Shown piece by piece: positions 1-9,648 of a stretch of 64,000 bases of DNA (positions are counted from its first letter, which is position 1; each line of letters starts with the position of its first letter). A program made the position numbers and the translations under genes. This DNA comes from Dyella sedimenti (GTDB taxonomy: Bacteria; Pseudomonadota; Gammaproteobacteria; Xanthomonadales; Rhodanobacteraceae). The notes beneath the pieces are model-generated. The model saw only the letters and a list, made by a program, of their open reading frames with translations. It was not told the DNA's origin and did no database searches. Location: contig NZ_JAKWJO010000010.1 in assembly GCF_022760995.1 (NCBI RefSeq), forward strand, positions 1-64,000, read 5' to 3'.

Positions 1-1
1 G

Positions 2-136
2 ATCGTGCTGATCACCCCGCGGGTGATCACCAGCAGCGAGGAGGCCAAGCAGGTGACGGACGAGTACCAGCGCAAGTTCGAGTCGCTCGCCCCGCTGCGC
101 GCCGCGCCCACCGCCGCGACCACGCCCAAGCCGTAG
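2..136 (+). CDS. gspD: Type II secretion secretin GspD/XpsD, C-terminal end (partial)
   Basis: The window opens inside this gene and only the last 44 codons are present, ending in TAG. The peptide begins IVLITPRVITSSEEAKQVTD and continues with DEYQRKFESLAPL. A hydrophobic 'LxVLITPRVI' strand followed by 'EYxxKFESLxPL' is typical of the end of the GspD secretin domain, the outer-membrane pore of the type II secretion system; XpsD-like proteins of Xanthomonadales end this way. The final residues (AAPTAATTPKP) are a low-complexity tail. The assignment rests on about 30 informative residues. Other secretins (PilQ) remain possible but fit less well. Confidence 0.6.
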   Translation: MVLITPRVITSSEEAKQVTDEYQRKFESLAPLRAAPTAATTPKP

Positions 137-145
137 CGGCGGGTT

Positions 146-169
146 GCCCTCGCCCCGCCGGGAGAGGGC
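146..169. repeat. Short C-rich imperfect palindrome (REP-like)
   Basis: GCCCTCGCCC and GGGAGAGGGC pair with one mismatch around a CGCC-type loop, directly after the secretin stop codon and before hrpB. The same CCCTCTCCC...GGGAGAGGG pattern recurs at 44639-44668 and 49975-49997, and a relative lies at 19512-19534, each at a gene end. It may act as a transcript-end hairpin. There is no T-run, so it is not a classical intrinsic terminator. Confidence 0.45.
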
Positions 170-190
170 GGAAAGGGAGGGGCGGCTATC

Positions 191-2716
191 ATGGATGGGA
201 TGAGCCATCCGCTGTCCTTTCCCATCACGCCCCTGTTGCCCGAGATCGGCGCCTCACTGGCGGCGCATCCGCGCCTGGTGCTGGAGGCGCCGCCCGGCGC
301 CGGCAAGACCACGCAGGTGCCGCTGGCCCTGCTGCGGCAGCCGTGGCTCGGCGACCGGAAGATCCTGATGCTGGAACCGCGACGCATCGCGGCGCGCGCC
401 GCCGCGCAGTTCATGGCGCGCCAGCTTGGCGAGGAGGTCGGGCAGACCGTCGGCTATCGCATCCGCTTCGAATCACGGGTCGGCGCCGCCACGCGCATCG
501 AGGTGGTGACCGAGGGCATCCTCACCCGGCTGATCCAGGACGATCCCGAACTCGCCGGCATCGGCGCCATCCTGTTCGACGAATTCCACGAGCGCCATCT
601 CGCCGGCGACCTGGGCGCGGCGCTGGCGCTGGACGTGCAGGGCACGCTGCGGCCGGAGCTGCGCATCGTGGTGATGTCCGCCACGCTGGATGGCGAGCGC
701 ATCGCGGCATGGCTCGATGCGCCGCGCATCAGCAGCCCCGGGCGCGGCTTTCCCGTGCGCGTGACCTATCCGCCGGCCCGCGTGCAGGAAAGCATGGAGC
801 ACCATCTGGCGCGCATCGCGCGGCAGGCCTTGGCGGAGAACGACGGCGACGTGCTGGCCTTCCTGCCGGGGCGGCGCGAGATCGCGCGCGCGCAGGCGGT
901 GCTGGAAACCGCGCTGGACGAGGCCATCGACATCGTCGCCCTGCATGGCGAGCTGTCGCTGGCCGAGCAGCAGGCGGCGCTGGCGCCGGCGGAGCCGGGC
1001 ACGCGGCGCATCGTGCTGGCCACCAATGTGGCCGAATCCAGCGTGACCCTGCCGGGCATACGCGCGGTGGTGGACAGTGGACTGGCGCGCGAGCCGCGCT
1101 TCGATCCCAACTCCGGCTTCACCCGGCTGGAGACGGTGACTATCTCGCAGGCCTCGGCCGACCAGCGCGCGGGCCGTGCGGGCCGCGTGGCGGAAGGCAC
1201 CGCCTACCGCCTGTGGCCGCAGAGCAAGCGGCTGGAACCCTCGCGCACGGCGGAGATCGCCCAGGCCGAACTGTCCGGCCTCGCGCTGGAACTGGCGGCC
1301 TGGGGCATCATCGCCGGCAGCGGCAGCGACTTGCCCTGGCTCGATCCGCCGCCGCCCGGCGCGCTCGCGCAGGGGCGCGAACTGCTGGCCCAGCTGGGTG
1401 CGCTGGGTGCCGACGGGCGCATCACGTCGCTGGGCCGCGCCATGCTGGAACTGGGCGCCGCGCCACGCCTCGGCGCGGCGGCCCTGCGCGCGCCGCCGGA
1501 ACGGCATGCGCTGGTGGCCGACCTGCTGGCCTTGATGGAGGCGCGCTCGCCGCTGCGCGGCGAGCAGGCACGCAGCGATGATTTCCGTGCACGGGTCAGC
1601 GCCCTGCATGCGTGGCGCGACCGCCGTACCGCCGGTGCGCGCGGCGGCGCCGACGCCGGCGCGCTGGCCGCCATCGAGCAGGCCAGCAAGGGCTGGCGCC
1701 GGCGCCTGGACGTGCGCACGGCGGCCAGCGGCGTGCCCGATAGCCACGCCGTGGGCGACCTGCTGCTGCACGCCTTTCCCGACCGCGTGGCGCGCCGTGA
1801 CGACGGCAACCCGTTGCGCTACACGCTGGCCAACGGGCGCGGCGCGCGCCTGCACGAAGGCACCGCCCTGCATGGCGAGCCCTGGCTGGTGGTGCTGGAT
1901 CTGCGCCTGGAGGCGCGCGACAGCCTGGTGCTGGCCGCCGCGCCGCTGGACCCGCGCGTGCTCGAACGTGACTACCCAGCGCAGTTCCGCCGCGCGCGCG
2001 CGCTGCGCTGGAACGACGAGCGCAACGCAGTGGAGGCCTTCGAGGAACAGCGTTTCGCCGCCATCGTGCTGGAGCGGCGCGGCGTGCCGGTGAAACCGGA
2101 GGACGCATTGCCCGCGCTGCTTGCCGCCATCCGCGCCAAGGGGCTCGACGCGCTGCCGTGGAGCGAGCACGCCCGTCGCCTGCGCGCGCGCATGCAGGCC
2201 TTGCGCACCTGGTTGCCGGAACTGGGCCTGCCCGACGTTTCCGACGCCGCCCTGCTCGCCACGCTGGAACACTGGCTGGCGCCGTACCTGGAAGGCAAGC
2301 GCCGGCTCGATGCGCTGGATGCGGAAGAGCTCTCGCAGGCGCTCGGCACACTGTTCGACTACGAGCAGCGCCGCCTGCTGGACGCGCAGGCGCCCGAAAG
2401 CCTCAGCGTGCCCAGCGGCATGAACCGCCGCCTGGAATACGCCGGGGGCGAGCCGCCGGTGCTCGCGGTGAAGCTGCAGGAACTGTTCGGCCTGGCCGAC
2501 ACGCCGCGCATCGCCAACGGCCGCATTCCCGTCACGCTGCACCTGCTGTCGCCGGCCGGTCGCCCGATCCAGGTCACGCAGGACCTCAAGGGCTTCTGGG
2601 AACGCACCTATCCGGAAGTGAAGAAGGAACTGAAGGGCCGCTACCCGCGCCATCCCTGGCCGGACGACCCCTGGACCGCCGCCCCCACGCACCGCGCCAA
2701 GCCGCGCGGTACCTGA
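191..2716 (+). CDS. hrpB: ATP-dependent RNA helicase HrpB
   Basis: DEAH/RHA-type helicase of 841 aa, close to the usual HrpB length of about 810-840. Walker A is APPGAGKT at residues 33-40, motif II is DEFH at 130-133 (the family's DEFH variant of DEAH), motif III is SAT at 163-165, and motif VI is QRAGRAGR near residue 330. The long C-terminal half carries the HrpB-specific extension and ends in a typical 'KGFWERTYPEVKKELKGRYPRHPWPDDP' type signature. HrpB is a cytoplasmic RNA helicase of poorly defined role. The first ATG is at 191 and a second in-frame ATG at 200 is equally plausible (MSHPLSFPITPLLPE). It stands alone: the next gene is convergent, 21 bp away. Confidence 0.93.
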   Translation: MDGMSHPLSFPITPLLPEIGASLAAHPRLVLEAPPGAGKTTQVPLALLRQPWLGDRKILMLEPRRIAARAAAQFMARQLGEEVGQTVGYRIRFESRVGAATRIEVVTEGILTRLIQDDPELAGIGAILFDEFHERHLAGDLGAALALDVQGTLRPELRIVVMSATLDGERIAAWLDAPRISSPGRGFPVRVTYPPARVQESMEHHLARIARQALAENDGDVLAFLPGRREIARAQAVLETALDEAIDIVALHGELSLAEQQAALAPAEPGTRRIVLATNVAESSVTLPGIRAVVDSGLAREPRFDPNSGFTRLETVTISQASADQRAGRAGRVAEGTAYRLWPQSKRLEPSRTAEIAQAELSGLALELAAWGIIAGSGSDLPWLDPPPPGALAQGRELLAQLGALGADGRITSLGRAMLELGAAPRLGAAALRAPPERHALVADLLALMEARSPLRGEQARSDDFRARVSALHAWRDRRTAGARGGADAGALAAIEQASKGWRRRLDVRTAASGVPDSHAVGDLLLHAFPDRVARRDDGNPLRYTLANGRGARLHEGTALHGEPWLVVLDLRLEARDSLVLAAAPLDPRVLERDYPAQFRRARALRWNDERNAVEAFEEQRFAAIVLERRGVPVKPEDALPALLAAIRAKGLDALPWSEHARRLRARMQALRTWLPELGLPDVSDAALLATLEHWLAPYLEGKRRLDALDAEELSQALGTLFDYEQRRLLDAQAPESLSVPSGMNRRLEYAGGEPPVLAVKLQELFGLADTPRIANGRIPVTLHLLSPAGRPIQVTQDLKGFWERTYPEVKKELKGRYPRHPWPDDPWTAAPTHRAKPRGT

Positions 2717-2737
2717 GCCGCGCGGCGGGCGCGGACT

Positions 2738-4129
2738 TCAGCGGCCGATCTCGCGCAGCCGCTTGCCGCCCATCAGGTTGCGTTCGATCTGCTCCAGCGT
2801 GACACCCTTGGTCTCGGGCACCAGCCAGAACGTCAGCGCGATGAACACCACGTTGAGCGCGGCGTACAGCCAGAACGTGGCGGCGTTGCCGATGCCGTTG
2901 AGCAGGCTGAGGAAGGTGAAGCCCACGACCAAGTTGCCGATCCAGTTGGTGAAGGTGGAGCAGCCGATGCCGAAGTCGCGGCCCTTCAGCGGCTGGATCT
3001 CCGAGCACAGCGTCCACACCAGCGGGCCGGCCGACATGGCGAAGCCCACGATGAACACCAGCAGCATCGCGACGGTGAAGATCTGCGCGCCATGGTCGTG
3101 GATGCCGCCGTGCATCATCGTGCCCACCACGCCCAGGCCGACGGCCATCACCGCGAAGCCGGTGTAAAGGATCGGCTTGCGGCCCCAGCGGTCGATCAGC
3201 GCGATGGCGATGAAGGTGGCCAGCACGTTGGTCAGGCCCACCAGCGCGGTGAACCACATCTGCGTGGTCGTGTCATAGCCCATCGCCTGGAAGATGCGCG
3301 GCGCGTAGTACATCACCACGTTCATGCCGGTGAACTGCTGCATCAGTTGCAGCAGCACGCCCAGGCCTACCGAGCGGCGGAAGTTGCGGTTCTCCCGGAA
3401 CAGATGCCAGCCGCGCTGCGGCGTCTTGAGTTGCTCCTCGATGTCGGCCGCCTCGCGAGCCACCACCGCGGCGTCGCCGCGCAGGCGGTGCAGCACGCCG
3501 AGTGCCTCCTCGCGGCGGCCGCGCATCAACAGCCAGCGCGGGCTGTCGGGCAGCAGCAGCACGCCGAGCAGGAACAACGCGCCGGGAATGGCGATGATGC
3601 CCAGCATCCAGCGCCAGTTGCCGCTGTAGCTGAGCGCGGTGTCGGAAAGGAAGGCGACCAGGATGCCGATGGTAATCATCAGCTGGTAGGTGGAGATCAT
3701 CGCGCCGCGGATATGCTCCGGCGCCACTTCCGCCAGGTACAGCGGCGCGGTGAAGGTCGCCAGGCCGATGGCCAGGCCCAGCACCACGCGCGCGGCGACC
3801 AGGGTTTCCGGCGACCAGGCCAGGCCCGACAGCAGCGAGCCGAGCACGAACAGCACCGCGCCCAGGATCAGCGAGCGCTTGCGGCCCAGCGCGGCCGACA
3901 GCCAGCCCGCGCCCACCGCGCCCACCGCGGCGCCGAACATCATGGCGCTGACGATCCACTCGATGGTGTGGTCGCTGGCCTTGAACTCGTCCTGGATGAA
4001 CTGGGTAGCGCCCGAGATCACGCCGATGTCCAGGCCGAACATCAGGCCGGCCAGCGCGGCGAGCACGCAGGTGAAGATCACGGTCGCCTTCGATTGCGCC
4101 GTGGACGGCGCGATGGCATTGGCATTCAT
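2738..4129 (-). CDS. Sugar:H+ symporter, MFS sugar-porter family (GalP/XylE-like)
   Basis: Inner-membrane sugar uptake protein of 463 aa with twelve predicted membrane segments. Sugar-porter signatures are present in order: GLDIGVISGA in TM1, GRKRS after TM2, PDSPRWL at the end of the first half, QQFTGMN in TM7, DRWGRKPIL between TM8 and TM9, and PETKG after TM12. The start ATG at 4129 (MNANAIAPS) was chosen because the frame upstream is the antisense-like shadow of the lactonase gene and the membrane protein begins here. It is the last gene of the minus-strand galactose operon, 64 bp after the SMP-30 gene. From context it probably brings the monosaccharide released in the periplasm (D-galactose, possibly L-arabinose) into the cytoplasm unphosphorylated, as the dehydrogenase route requires. 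Confidence 0.9.
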   Translation of the reverse strand: MNANAIAPSTAQSKATVIFTCVLAALAGLMFGLDIGVISGATQFIQDEFKASDHTIEWIVSAMMFGAAVGAVGAGWLSAALGRKRSLILGAVLFVLGSLLSGLAWSPETLVAARVVLGLAIGLATFTAPLYLAEVAPEHIRGAMISTYQLMITIGILVAFLSDTALSYSGNWRWMLGIIAIPGALFLLGVLLLPDSPRWLLMRGRREEALGVLHRLRGDAAVVAREAADIEEQLKTPQRGWHLFRENRNFRRSVGLGVLLQLMQQFTGMNVVMYYAPRIFQAMGYDTTTQMWFTALVGLTNVLATFIAIALIDRWGRKPILYTGFAVMAVGLGVVGTMMHGGIHDHGAQIFTVAMLLVFIVGFAMSAGPLVWTLCSEIQPLKGRDFGIGCSTFTNWIGNLVVGFTFLSLLNGIGNAATFWLYAALNVVFIALTFWLVPETKGVTLEQIERNLMGGKRLREIGR

Positions 4130-4193
4130 TGGAAGGTGTTCCCCGCTGACGGTAGTGGGCGCCTGGATGGGCGATGAGGACGAACCGCAGTCC

Positions 4194-5099
4194 CTATGCG
4201 GCGGCGATGACGTGTGGTGGCGGACCGGCGAAGCGCGGTTCCGGCAGGCCATGGAAGCCCGTGTCGGCACGGAACAGCGCGCCGGCATGGGGCTGGGCGG
4301 CCAGCGCATCGCCGGCGAGGCCGTCGCGCGCGCTGGTGATGTAGAGCACTGAATGGTCGGTGCCGCCGAAGGCCGGCTTGGTCGCCTGCATGGCGGGCAC
4401 CTCGACGATGCGGTCCAGCCGTCCGTCCGGCGTGTAGCGCACCACGTGGCCCAGGCCCCATTGTGCGTTCCACAAGCCGCCGTCGCGGTCCACCGTCGAA
4501 CCATCGGGCTCGCCTCGCGGGTCGTCCAGCGCGGCGAAGAGGCGCTGCGCGCCTGGCGCATCGCCGTAGTCGCAGCACTGGATGGCGCGCGACAGTGAAT
4601 CGCAGAAATACATGGTGCCGCCGTCGGGGCTGAAGGCGATGCTGTTGCTGATCGCCACGCTGGGCAGCGGCAGGCGTTCGAGCGAGAGCTCGTGGTTGAG
4701 CCGGTAGAAACCGCCCACTGGCTGCTTGGGACCCTCGGCCGGCTCGTGCAGCGTGCCGAATACGAAGCGGCCCTGGCGGTCGCAGGCCCCGTCGTTGAGC
4801 CGCGTCGGCAGGCCGGCCTCCACGGCCATGAGCGGCACCATGGCCCGCGTGGACGGGTGGAAGAACGCCAGCCGCGAGGCGAGCCCGAGCAGCAGCCAGC
4901 CGTCCCCCTCGCACAGCGCGAAGCTGGCGAGCCGCTCGGGCATGGGCCACTGGTGCAGGGCGCCGTCGTGCGGGCGGTAGCGCCACAGCATGGCGGCGTG
5001 GATGTCGGTCCAGTACAGCGCTTGCTCGCGGTTGCACCAGGTGACGCCTTCGCCCAGCGTGTTGTGCACCTGCATGGCGACGGTGGCGCGCAGGCTCAT
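4194..5099 (-). CDS. SMP-30/gluconolactonase-family sugar lactonase
   Basis: A 301-aa six-bladed beta-propeller lactonase. Metal-ligand regions of the SMP-30/regucalcin family are visible: Glu17 in LGEGVTW, Asn in RLNDGACDRQGRF near residue 103, and Asp in YFCDSLSR near residue 153. It should hydrolyse the aldonolactone made by the neighbouring SDR dehydrogenase (galactono-lactone to galactonate, by context) in the cytoplasm; no signal peptide is seen. The start at 5099 was chosen because its ATG overlaps the TGA of the dehydrogenase gene (ATGA), matching the coupling used throughout this operon. An upstream extension would only read through the dehydrogenase gene. Exact lactone specificity cannot be read from the sequence. 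Confidence 0.88.
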   Translation of the reverse strand: MSLRATVAMQVHNTLGEGVTWCNREQALYWTDIHAAMLWRYRPHDGALHQWPMPERLASFALCEGDGWLLLGLASRLAFFHPSTRAMVPLMAVEAGLPTRLNDGACDRQGRFVFGTLHEPAEGPKQPVGGFYRLNHELSLERLPLPSVAISNSIAFSPDGGTMYFCDSLSRAIQCCDYGDAPGAQRLFAALDDPRGEPDGSTVDRDGGLWNAQWGLGHVVRYTPDGRLDRIVEVPAMQATKPAFGGTDHSVLYITSARDGLAGDALAAQPHAGALFRADTGFHGLPEPRFAGPPPHVIAAA

Positions 5100-5860
5100 A
5101 CCCAGCCACCGTCCACGATGACGTCCTGGCCCGTGCACATGCGGCTGTCGTCGGCAGCGAGGAACAACGCGGCGCGTGCCAGGTCGTCCGCCATCAGGTA
5201 GCCGGGCAGGCATTGCACGCGGGCGATCTCCGCCTCGCCGGCCTCGTCCAGCCACAGCCGGCGCTGCTTCTCGGTGATGACCCAGCCCGGCACCAGCGCG
5301 TTGATGCGGATGCGGTCGCGGCCCAGCTCGCGGGCCAGGCCGTTGACCAGGCCATGCACGGCGGCCTTGGCCATGGCGTACAGGGGATAGCCGGCATTCT
5401 TCTTCATCCAGCCGGTGGAACCCAGGCAGATCACCGAGCCGCCGCCCAGCGCGCGCATGTCCTCGCGCACCGCCTGGGTGGCGAAATACTGGTGGCGAAG
5501 GTTGATCGCCACGCTCTGGTCGAATTCGGCGGCGGTGGTGTCGCCGAAACGGTGGCGCACGTCGTTGGCGGCGTTGTTCACCAGCACGCCGACGGGGCCG
5601 TGCACCTCGCGCGCGGTGGCGATGGATGCCTCCAGCGCATCGAGCTGGGTGACGTCGCAGCGTATGAACAGCGGTGCATGGCGGCAGCCGGCGAGGCCCC
5701 CGGCCAGCTTTTCGCCATTGGCCTGGTCGATGTCGATGAACGACACGCGGCTGCCCTGCGCCGCGAAGTGCTCCACGAAGGCGGCGCCGATGCCGGTCGC
5801 GCCGCCGGAGACGAACACATGGCGATCGGCCAGGCTGGGATAGGTGGCGAAGGCGCTCAT
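5096..5860 (-). CDS. SDR-family sugar 1-dehydrogenase (probable D-galactose dehydrogenase)
   Basis: Classical short-chain dehydrogenase of 254 aa. The NAD(P)-binding glycine motif GGATGIG is at residues 19-25, NNAA at 96-99, catalytic Ser148 in CLGSTG, and YAMAK gives Tyr161/Lys165. An acidic FIDID (41-45) after beta-strand 2 suggests NAD+ preference. In this operon it is the only candidate for the first step, oxidation of the aldose C1 to the lactone. Its start ATG lies 2 bp after the dgoD stop codon and its TGA overlaps the lactonase ATG, so all three are probably translated together. L-arabinose or L-fucose dehydrogenases belong to the same family, so the substrate is an inference from the KDGal-specific genes downstream in the pathway. 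Confidence 0.85.
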   Translation of the reverse strand: MSAFATYPSLADRHVFVSGGATGIGAAFVEHFAAQGSRVSFIDIDQANGEKLAGGLAGCRHAPLFIRCDVTQLDALEASIATAREVHGPVGVLVNNAANDVRHRFGDTTAAEFDQSVAINLRHQYFATQAVREDMRALGGGSVICLGSTGWMKKNAGYPLYAMAKAAVHGLVNGLARELGRDRIRINALVPGWVITEKQRRLWLDEAGEAEIARVQCLPGYLMADDLARAALFLAADDSRMCTGQDVIVDGGWV

Positions 5861-5862
5861 GC

Positions 5863-7011
5863 TCACCACTCCGCCACGCTGCCGTCGGCGTGGCGCCAGA
5901 CCGGATTGCGCCAGCGATGGCCGATGGCGGCGCGCTCGGCCACGTAGTCCTCGTTGACCTGGATGCCCAGGCCGGGGCCGCCGGGAATGGCCACGAAGCC
6001 GTCCTGGTAGGCGAACACGCTGCGATCGTGCACGTAGTCGAGCAGGTCGTTGCCGGCGTTGTAGTGGATGCCCAGGCTCTGTTCCTGGATGAAGGCGTTG
6101 TGGCACACCGCGTCCAGCTGCAGATTGGCGGCCAGCGCGATGGGGCCGAGCGGACAATGCAGCGCCAGCGCCACGTCGTAGGCCTCGGCCATCGCGGCGA
6201 TCTTGCGCGTCTCGGTGATGCCGCCCGAATGCGAGGGATCGGGCTGGATGATGTCCACGCCGCCGATGGCCATCACGCGTTTGAAATCGTAGCGCGTGTA
6301 GAGGCGCTCGCCCAGCGCGATCGGCGCGGGCGACAGGGCGGCCAGTTCGGGCAGCGCCTCCAGGTGGTCGGACAGCACCGGCTCCTCGATGAACATCAGC
6401 TTGAACGGCGCCAGCTCGCGCATCAGCACCTTGGCCATCGGCTTGTGCACGCGGCCGTGGAAATCCAGGCCGATGCCGATGTGCGGGCCCACCGCATCGC
6501 GGATCGCCTGCACGTTCTGGAGGACCTGCTCCACCTTGTCGTGCGTATCGACGTATTGCAGTTCCTCGGTGGCATTCATCTTCACGGCGGTGAAGCCGCG
6601 CGTCACCGCCTCCTTCGCCGCGCGCGCCGTGTCGGCCGGGCGGTCGCCGCCGATCCACGAATACACGCGGATGCGCTCGCGCACCGGGCCGCCGAGCAAC
6701 TGGTGCACCGGTTGGCCGAGGTCCTTGCCCTTGATGTCCCACAGTGCCTGGTCGATGCCGGCGATGGCGCTCATCAGCACCGGGCCGCCGCGGTAGAAGC
6801 CGCCGCGGTACATCACGTTCCACAGGTCCTCGATATGGCGTGGGTCCTTGCCGACCAGGTAGTCGGACAGTTCTTCCACGGCGGCGGCGACCGTATGCGC
6901 GCGGCCCTCGACGATCGGCTCGCCCCAGCCGACCACGCCCGCGTCGGTGTCGATGCGCAGGAACAGCCAGCGTGGGGGAACGACGTAGGTGGTGAGGCGG
7001 GTGATCTTCAT
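5863..7011 (-). CDS. dgoD: D-galactonate dehydratase (enolase superfamily)
   Basis: This 382-aa protein has exactly the length of E. coli DgoD. The metal ligands fall at the same positions known for that enzyme: Asp183 (GLDFHG), Glu209 (FIEEP) and Glu235 (LGER), with His185 and His285 (ALALH) as acid/base residues. It dehydrates D-galactonate to 2-dehydro-3-deoxy-D-galactonate. The ATG at 7011 overlaps the dgoA stop (ATGA) and is preceded on the minus strand by an AAAGGA ribosome-binding sequence. Residue-for-residue agreement of the active site makes this one of the safest functional calls in the window and fixes the operon as a galactose/galactonate pathway. Confidence 0.95.
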   Translation of the reverse strand: MKITRLTTYVVPPRWLFLRIDTDAGVVGWGEPIVEGRAHTVAAAVEELSDYLVGKDPRHIEDLWNVMYRGGFYRGGPVLMSAIAGIDQALWDIKGKDLGQPVHQLLGGPVRERIRVYSWIGGDRPADTARAAKEAVTRGFTAVKMNATEELQYVDTHDKVEQVLQNVQAIRDAVGPHIGIGLDFHGRVHKPMAKVLMRELAPFKLMFIEEPVLSDHLEALPELAALSPAPIALGERLYTRYDFKRVMAIGGVDIIQPDPSHSGGITETRKIAAMAEAYDVALALHCPLGPIALAANLQLDAVCHNAFIQEQSLGIHYNAGNDLLDYVHDRSVFAYQDGFVAIPGGPGLGIQVNEDYVAERAAIGHRWRNPVWRHADGSVAEW

Positions 7012-7655
7012 GCCATCGATCCTTTCGAAACAGAGTGGCGTTGCCACGCGTCGGCGAATGCGCGAGCCTGCGCGGCCACGTCGCCGGCGGGGCGGCCGGG
7101 GGCGTAGAGGGCGCCGCCGATGCCGAAGCCGGCGGCGCCGGCGGCGATCCAGGGCGCCATGGTGTCCGGTGTGATGCCGCCGACCGGCAGCACGGCGGTG
7201 CCGGCCGGCAGCACGGCGCGCCAGGCCTTGAGCACGACCGGCGCGGACTGCTCGGCGGGGAACAGCTTGAGCGCGTCGGCGCCCGCCGCGAGCGCGGCGA
7301 ACGCTTCGGTGGGCGTGGCCACGCCGGGCACGCAGTACAGGCCGGCCTGCTTGGCGGCGCGGATCACCGCGACGTCGGCGTGCGGCATCACGATCAGGCG
7401 GCCGCCCACATTGGCGACGCGCGCCACGTCCGCCGGGTCGAGCACGGTGCCGGCGCCCACCAGGGTGGCCTCGCCCAGCGTGCCGGCGAGGCGGCGGATG
7501 CTTTCGAACGGCTGCGGGGAGTTCAGCGGCACTTCCAGCATGCGGAAGCCGGCAGCGACCAGCACATGGCCGATGTCGATGGATTCGTCGGGCGTCAGGC
7601 CGCGCAGAATGGCGACCAGGGGGAGGGGATCGAGCCAAGCCTTCATGGGTGTCAT
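7008..7655 (-). CDS. dgoA: 2-dehydro-3-deoxy-6-phosphogalactonate aldolase
   Basis: KDPG/KDPGal class I aldolase of 215 aa. The catalytic glutamate is in [11 protein letters not shown] (Glu41) and the Schiff-base lysine in LKLFPAE (Lys130); VGAGTVL and PVGGIT are family loops. MLEVPLNSP rather than the KDPG-type 'EVTLRT' agrees with the DgoA branch. It splits KDPGal into pyruvate and glyceraldehyde 3-phosphate. Two in-frame starts exist, ATG 7655 and ATG 7646; 7655 was chosen because it overlaps the dgoK stop as ATGA. The stop in turn overlaps dgoD. In E. coli the aldolase and dehydratase are also neighbours. Confidence 0.93.
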   Translation of the reverse strand: MTPMKAWLDPLPLVAILRGLTPDESIDIGHVLVAAGFRMLEVPLNSPQPFESIRRLAGTLGEATLVGAGTVLDPADVARVANVGGRLIVMPHADVAVIRAAKQAGLYCVPGVATPTEAFAALAAGADALKLFPAEQSAPVVLKAWRAVLPAGTAVLPVGGITPDTMAPWIAAGAAGFGIGGALYAPGRPAGDVAAQARAFADAWQRHSVSKGSMA

Positions 7656-8575
7656 GCCGTTGCGAGGGGGGAAGCCAGGCCGGCCTCGACGGCGATGCGC
7701 CAGAGGCCGTGCGCGGTGGTGTCGTCCGGGGTGGTGGCGATGTCGATGCCGAACAGGGCGGCGGCCCGGAGGTAGCGCTCGCACAGCGCGCCCTCGCCGA
7801 CCATCTGGATGGGCGTAAGCGGATCGATCCAGCCGGCGGCGAGCGCGATGCGCAGCTCGTCGCCGATCAGCAGGCCCGACAAATAGTCGGGTACCGAAGC
7901 GGGCGGCAGCAGGCCGTCGAGCATCAGCGTGCGCGCCGAGAACACCCGCGACAGCGCGCCGGCCGCGCCGCTGTCGCGCGCCGTTTCCACGCCGCGGCGG
8001 AACACGCGTTCGTCGTCCTGCGCCGGTGGCAGCTGCGCGCCCAGGATGGAGTGCCGGCACAGCAGGCCGAACAGTTCGCCGGTCATCACCGTGGCGAAGC
8101 CGGTCACCGCGCCGTCGCGCAGTTCCACCCACTTGCTGTGCGTGCCCGGCAGCAGCAGGCAGCCGCGATGGATGGCGGACGGCGCGCGGGCCAGCACGCC
8201 GGCCACCTGCGTTTCCTCGCCGCGCATCACGTCCGGCCGGCCGGGATCGCGCAGCCCCGGCACCAGGTGCAGCGTGCGCCCGTCCGGCGTGCGCATGGCG
8301 CCCAGTGCGCCGGCGAGGCGCTCGATGCCGGTTGGCGTGTCCAGGTAGGGCACCTCCTGCCAGCCGTTGCGGCTGCCGATCATGCCGCAGGCAAGCAGCG
8401 GGGCGTCGGGCCAGCCGGCGACGGCCTGCGCGAAGGCCTCGGCGAAGCCGCCCCCGGGCAGGTGGCGGATGCCGTGCGGCAGGACCCGCTTGTCCAGCAC
8501 CTCGCCGCGCTCGCCATAACGATAGGCGCGCAGCTGCGTGCTTCCCCAGTCCAGGCCGATCAGCGCCGTGGTCAC
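7652..8575 (-). CDS. dgoK: 2-dehydro-3-deoxygalactonokinase
   Basis: A 307-aa kinase of the DgoK family that phosphorylates 2-dehydro-3-deoxygalactonate at C6. The N-terminus [15 protein letters not shown] is the family's nucleotide-binding phosphate-1 loop, and [15 protein letters not shown] in the middle is a strong DgoK signature. The start codon is GTG at 8575 overlapping the regulator's stop (GTGA), and the stop overlaps dgoA. Order and overlaps (regulator, K, A, D) match the compact dgo arrangement known from other proteobacteria. A cytoplasmic location is expected. Confidence 0.94.
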   Translation of the reverse strand: MTTALIGLDWGSTQLRAYRYGERGEVLDKRVLPHGIRHLPGGGFAEAFAQAVAGWPDAPLLACGMIGSRNGWQEVPYLDTPTGIERLAGALGAMRTPDGRTLHLVPGLRDPGRPDVMRGEETQVAGVLARAPSAIHRGCLLLPGTHSKWVELRDGAVTGFATVMTGELFGLLCRHSILGAQLPPAQDDERVFRRGVETARDSGAAGALSRVFSARTLMLDGLLPPASVPDYLSGLLIGDELRIALAAGWIDPLTPIQMVGEGALCERYLRAAALFGIDIATTPDDTTAHGLWRIAVEAGLASPLATA

Positions 8576-9300
8576 GCGCCGGCCTTCCTGCGCGGGCGGC
8601 TGCCGCGGCTGCGCTGCAGGTTGGCGTGCGAGTCGGCGACCATGGCCTGCATGGTCTTGCGCGCCACTTCCGGCTGCTTGCGTCGGATCGCCTCCAGCAC
8701 CTTCTGGTGATAGGGCAGCGAGTACTTGAAATCGGTGGCGCTGCGCGCGGACAAAGTGAAGAAGGTGCCGAGCGAGGTCTCGATCACCGAGAACAGCGAC
8801 TGCATCAGTTCGTTGCCGGTGGCATGCAGCACGGCGTCATGAAACATCAGGTCGGCCTGCGACCACTCGTCCAGCGTCTGCGCGGCGTCCATCGCCCGGT
8901 AGGCTTCCTCGATGGCGTCGAGCTGCGCGGTGGTGCGACGCCGCGCGGCGGCCGCGGCGGCGGCCGGCTCGATGATCTCGCGCATCTCCACCAGTTTGTC
9001 CACGAAGTCGTCGGTCGGCATGGAGGCGCAGCGCCAGGCCAGCACGTCGGCGTCGAGCTGGTTCCAGAAGCGTTCTTCCAGCACGCGGGCGCCCACGCCG
9101 GTGCGCGATTCGATCAGGCCCTTGGCCGAAAGCACCTTGAGCGCTTCGCGCAGCGCGGTGCGGCTGACCTGCAGGCTTTCGGCGAGCGTCTCCTCGCGCG
9201 GCAGCACCTCGCCCGGCTTCACCTTGCCGCTGACGATGCGCTGTCCCAGCTCATGCATGACGTGCCCGTACAGGCTGCGAACTGCGATCGGTTTCTTCAT
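8572..9300 (-). CDS. GntR/FadR-family regulator of the galactonate operon (DgoR-like)
   Basis: A 242-aa protein with an N-terminal winged helix (PREETLAESLQVSRTALREA, then a GLIESRTGVGARV wing) and an all-helical FCD ligand-binding domain. FCD metal or ligand residues are suggested by FHDAVLHATGN and LPYHQKVLEAI. It is the first gene of the operon and probably autoregulates it, with galactonate or a related sugar acid as inducer by analogy to DgoR. I prefer the ATG at 9300 (MKKPIAVRSLYG). An upstream in-frame ATG at 9381 lies inside a perfect operator-like palindrome (9373-9387), which would put the operator inside the coding region. Confidence 0.88.
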   Translation of the reverse strand: MKKPIAVRSLYGHVMHELGQRIVSGKVKPGEVLPREETLAESLQVSRTALREALKVLSAKGLIESRTGVGARVLEERFWNQLDADVLAWRCASMPTDDFVDKLVEMREIIEPAAAAAAARRRTTAQLDAIEEAYRAMDAAQTLDEWSQADLMFHDAVLHATGNELMQSLFSVIETSLGTFFTLSARSATDFKYSLPYHQKVLEAIRRKQPEVARKTMQAMVADSHANLQRSRGSRPRRKAGA

Positions 9301-9372
9301 GAAATCCACTGGTTCCCGGTTCCTGTCGGCTTGGCCCGCGCTCTGTTCGGGCGGCCAGGGGCTGTCCGATGC

Positions 9373-9387
9373 GTTTGTCATACAAAC
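9373..9387. promoter_or_regulatory. Perfect palindrome, candidate GntR operator
   Basis: GTTTGT-CAT-ACAAAC is a perfect 6-3-6 inverted repeat located 72 bp upstream of the regulator's preferred start, between the divergent dgo operon and galM. Short TTGT...ACAA palindromes are typical of FadR-subfamily GntR operators. The neighbouring GCTTATAGT could contribute to a minus-strand promoter, but I cannot fix a -10/-35 pair. Confidence 0.55.
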
Positions 9388-9648
9388 TGACTATAAGCAA
9401 CTTGCTTGGCCCGTGCCAAGGTGTTTCGTGCCGGAATTTTTGCCCACGCGCAACGAATGGTCCGATGGCGGCATGGGTCGGCGATGACGCGGTGCGGAAG
9501 TTCTTGCCGGCGTCGCCTGCGCCGCGCCGCGCCCGCTCCGGCGGCATCGCGCATGAAAACGCCGCTTTGCGATTTCCGCGCCGCGATGCGCCATGCGATG
9601 ACGCATCGCACCAAGGAAAAAATCGGTGCCGATGAACACTTGCACGAT

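Noticed and set aside
4130-4561. A 144-residue N-terminal extension of the sugar transporter.
   Set aside because: It overlaps the lactonase gene in another frame and is Arg/Ser/Pro-rich. The membrane protein starts naturally at 4129.
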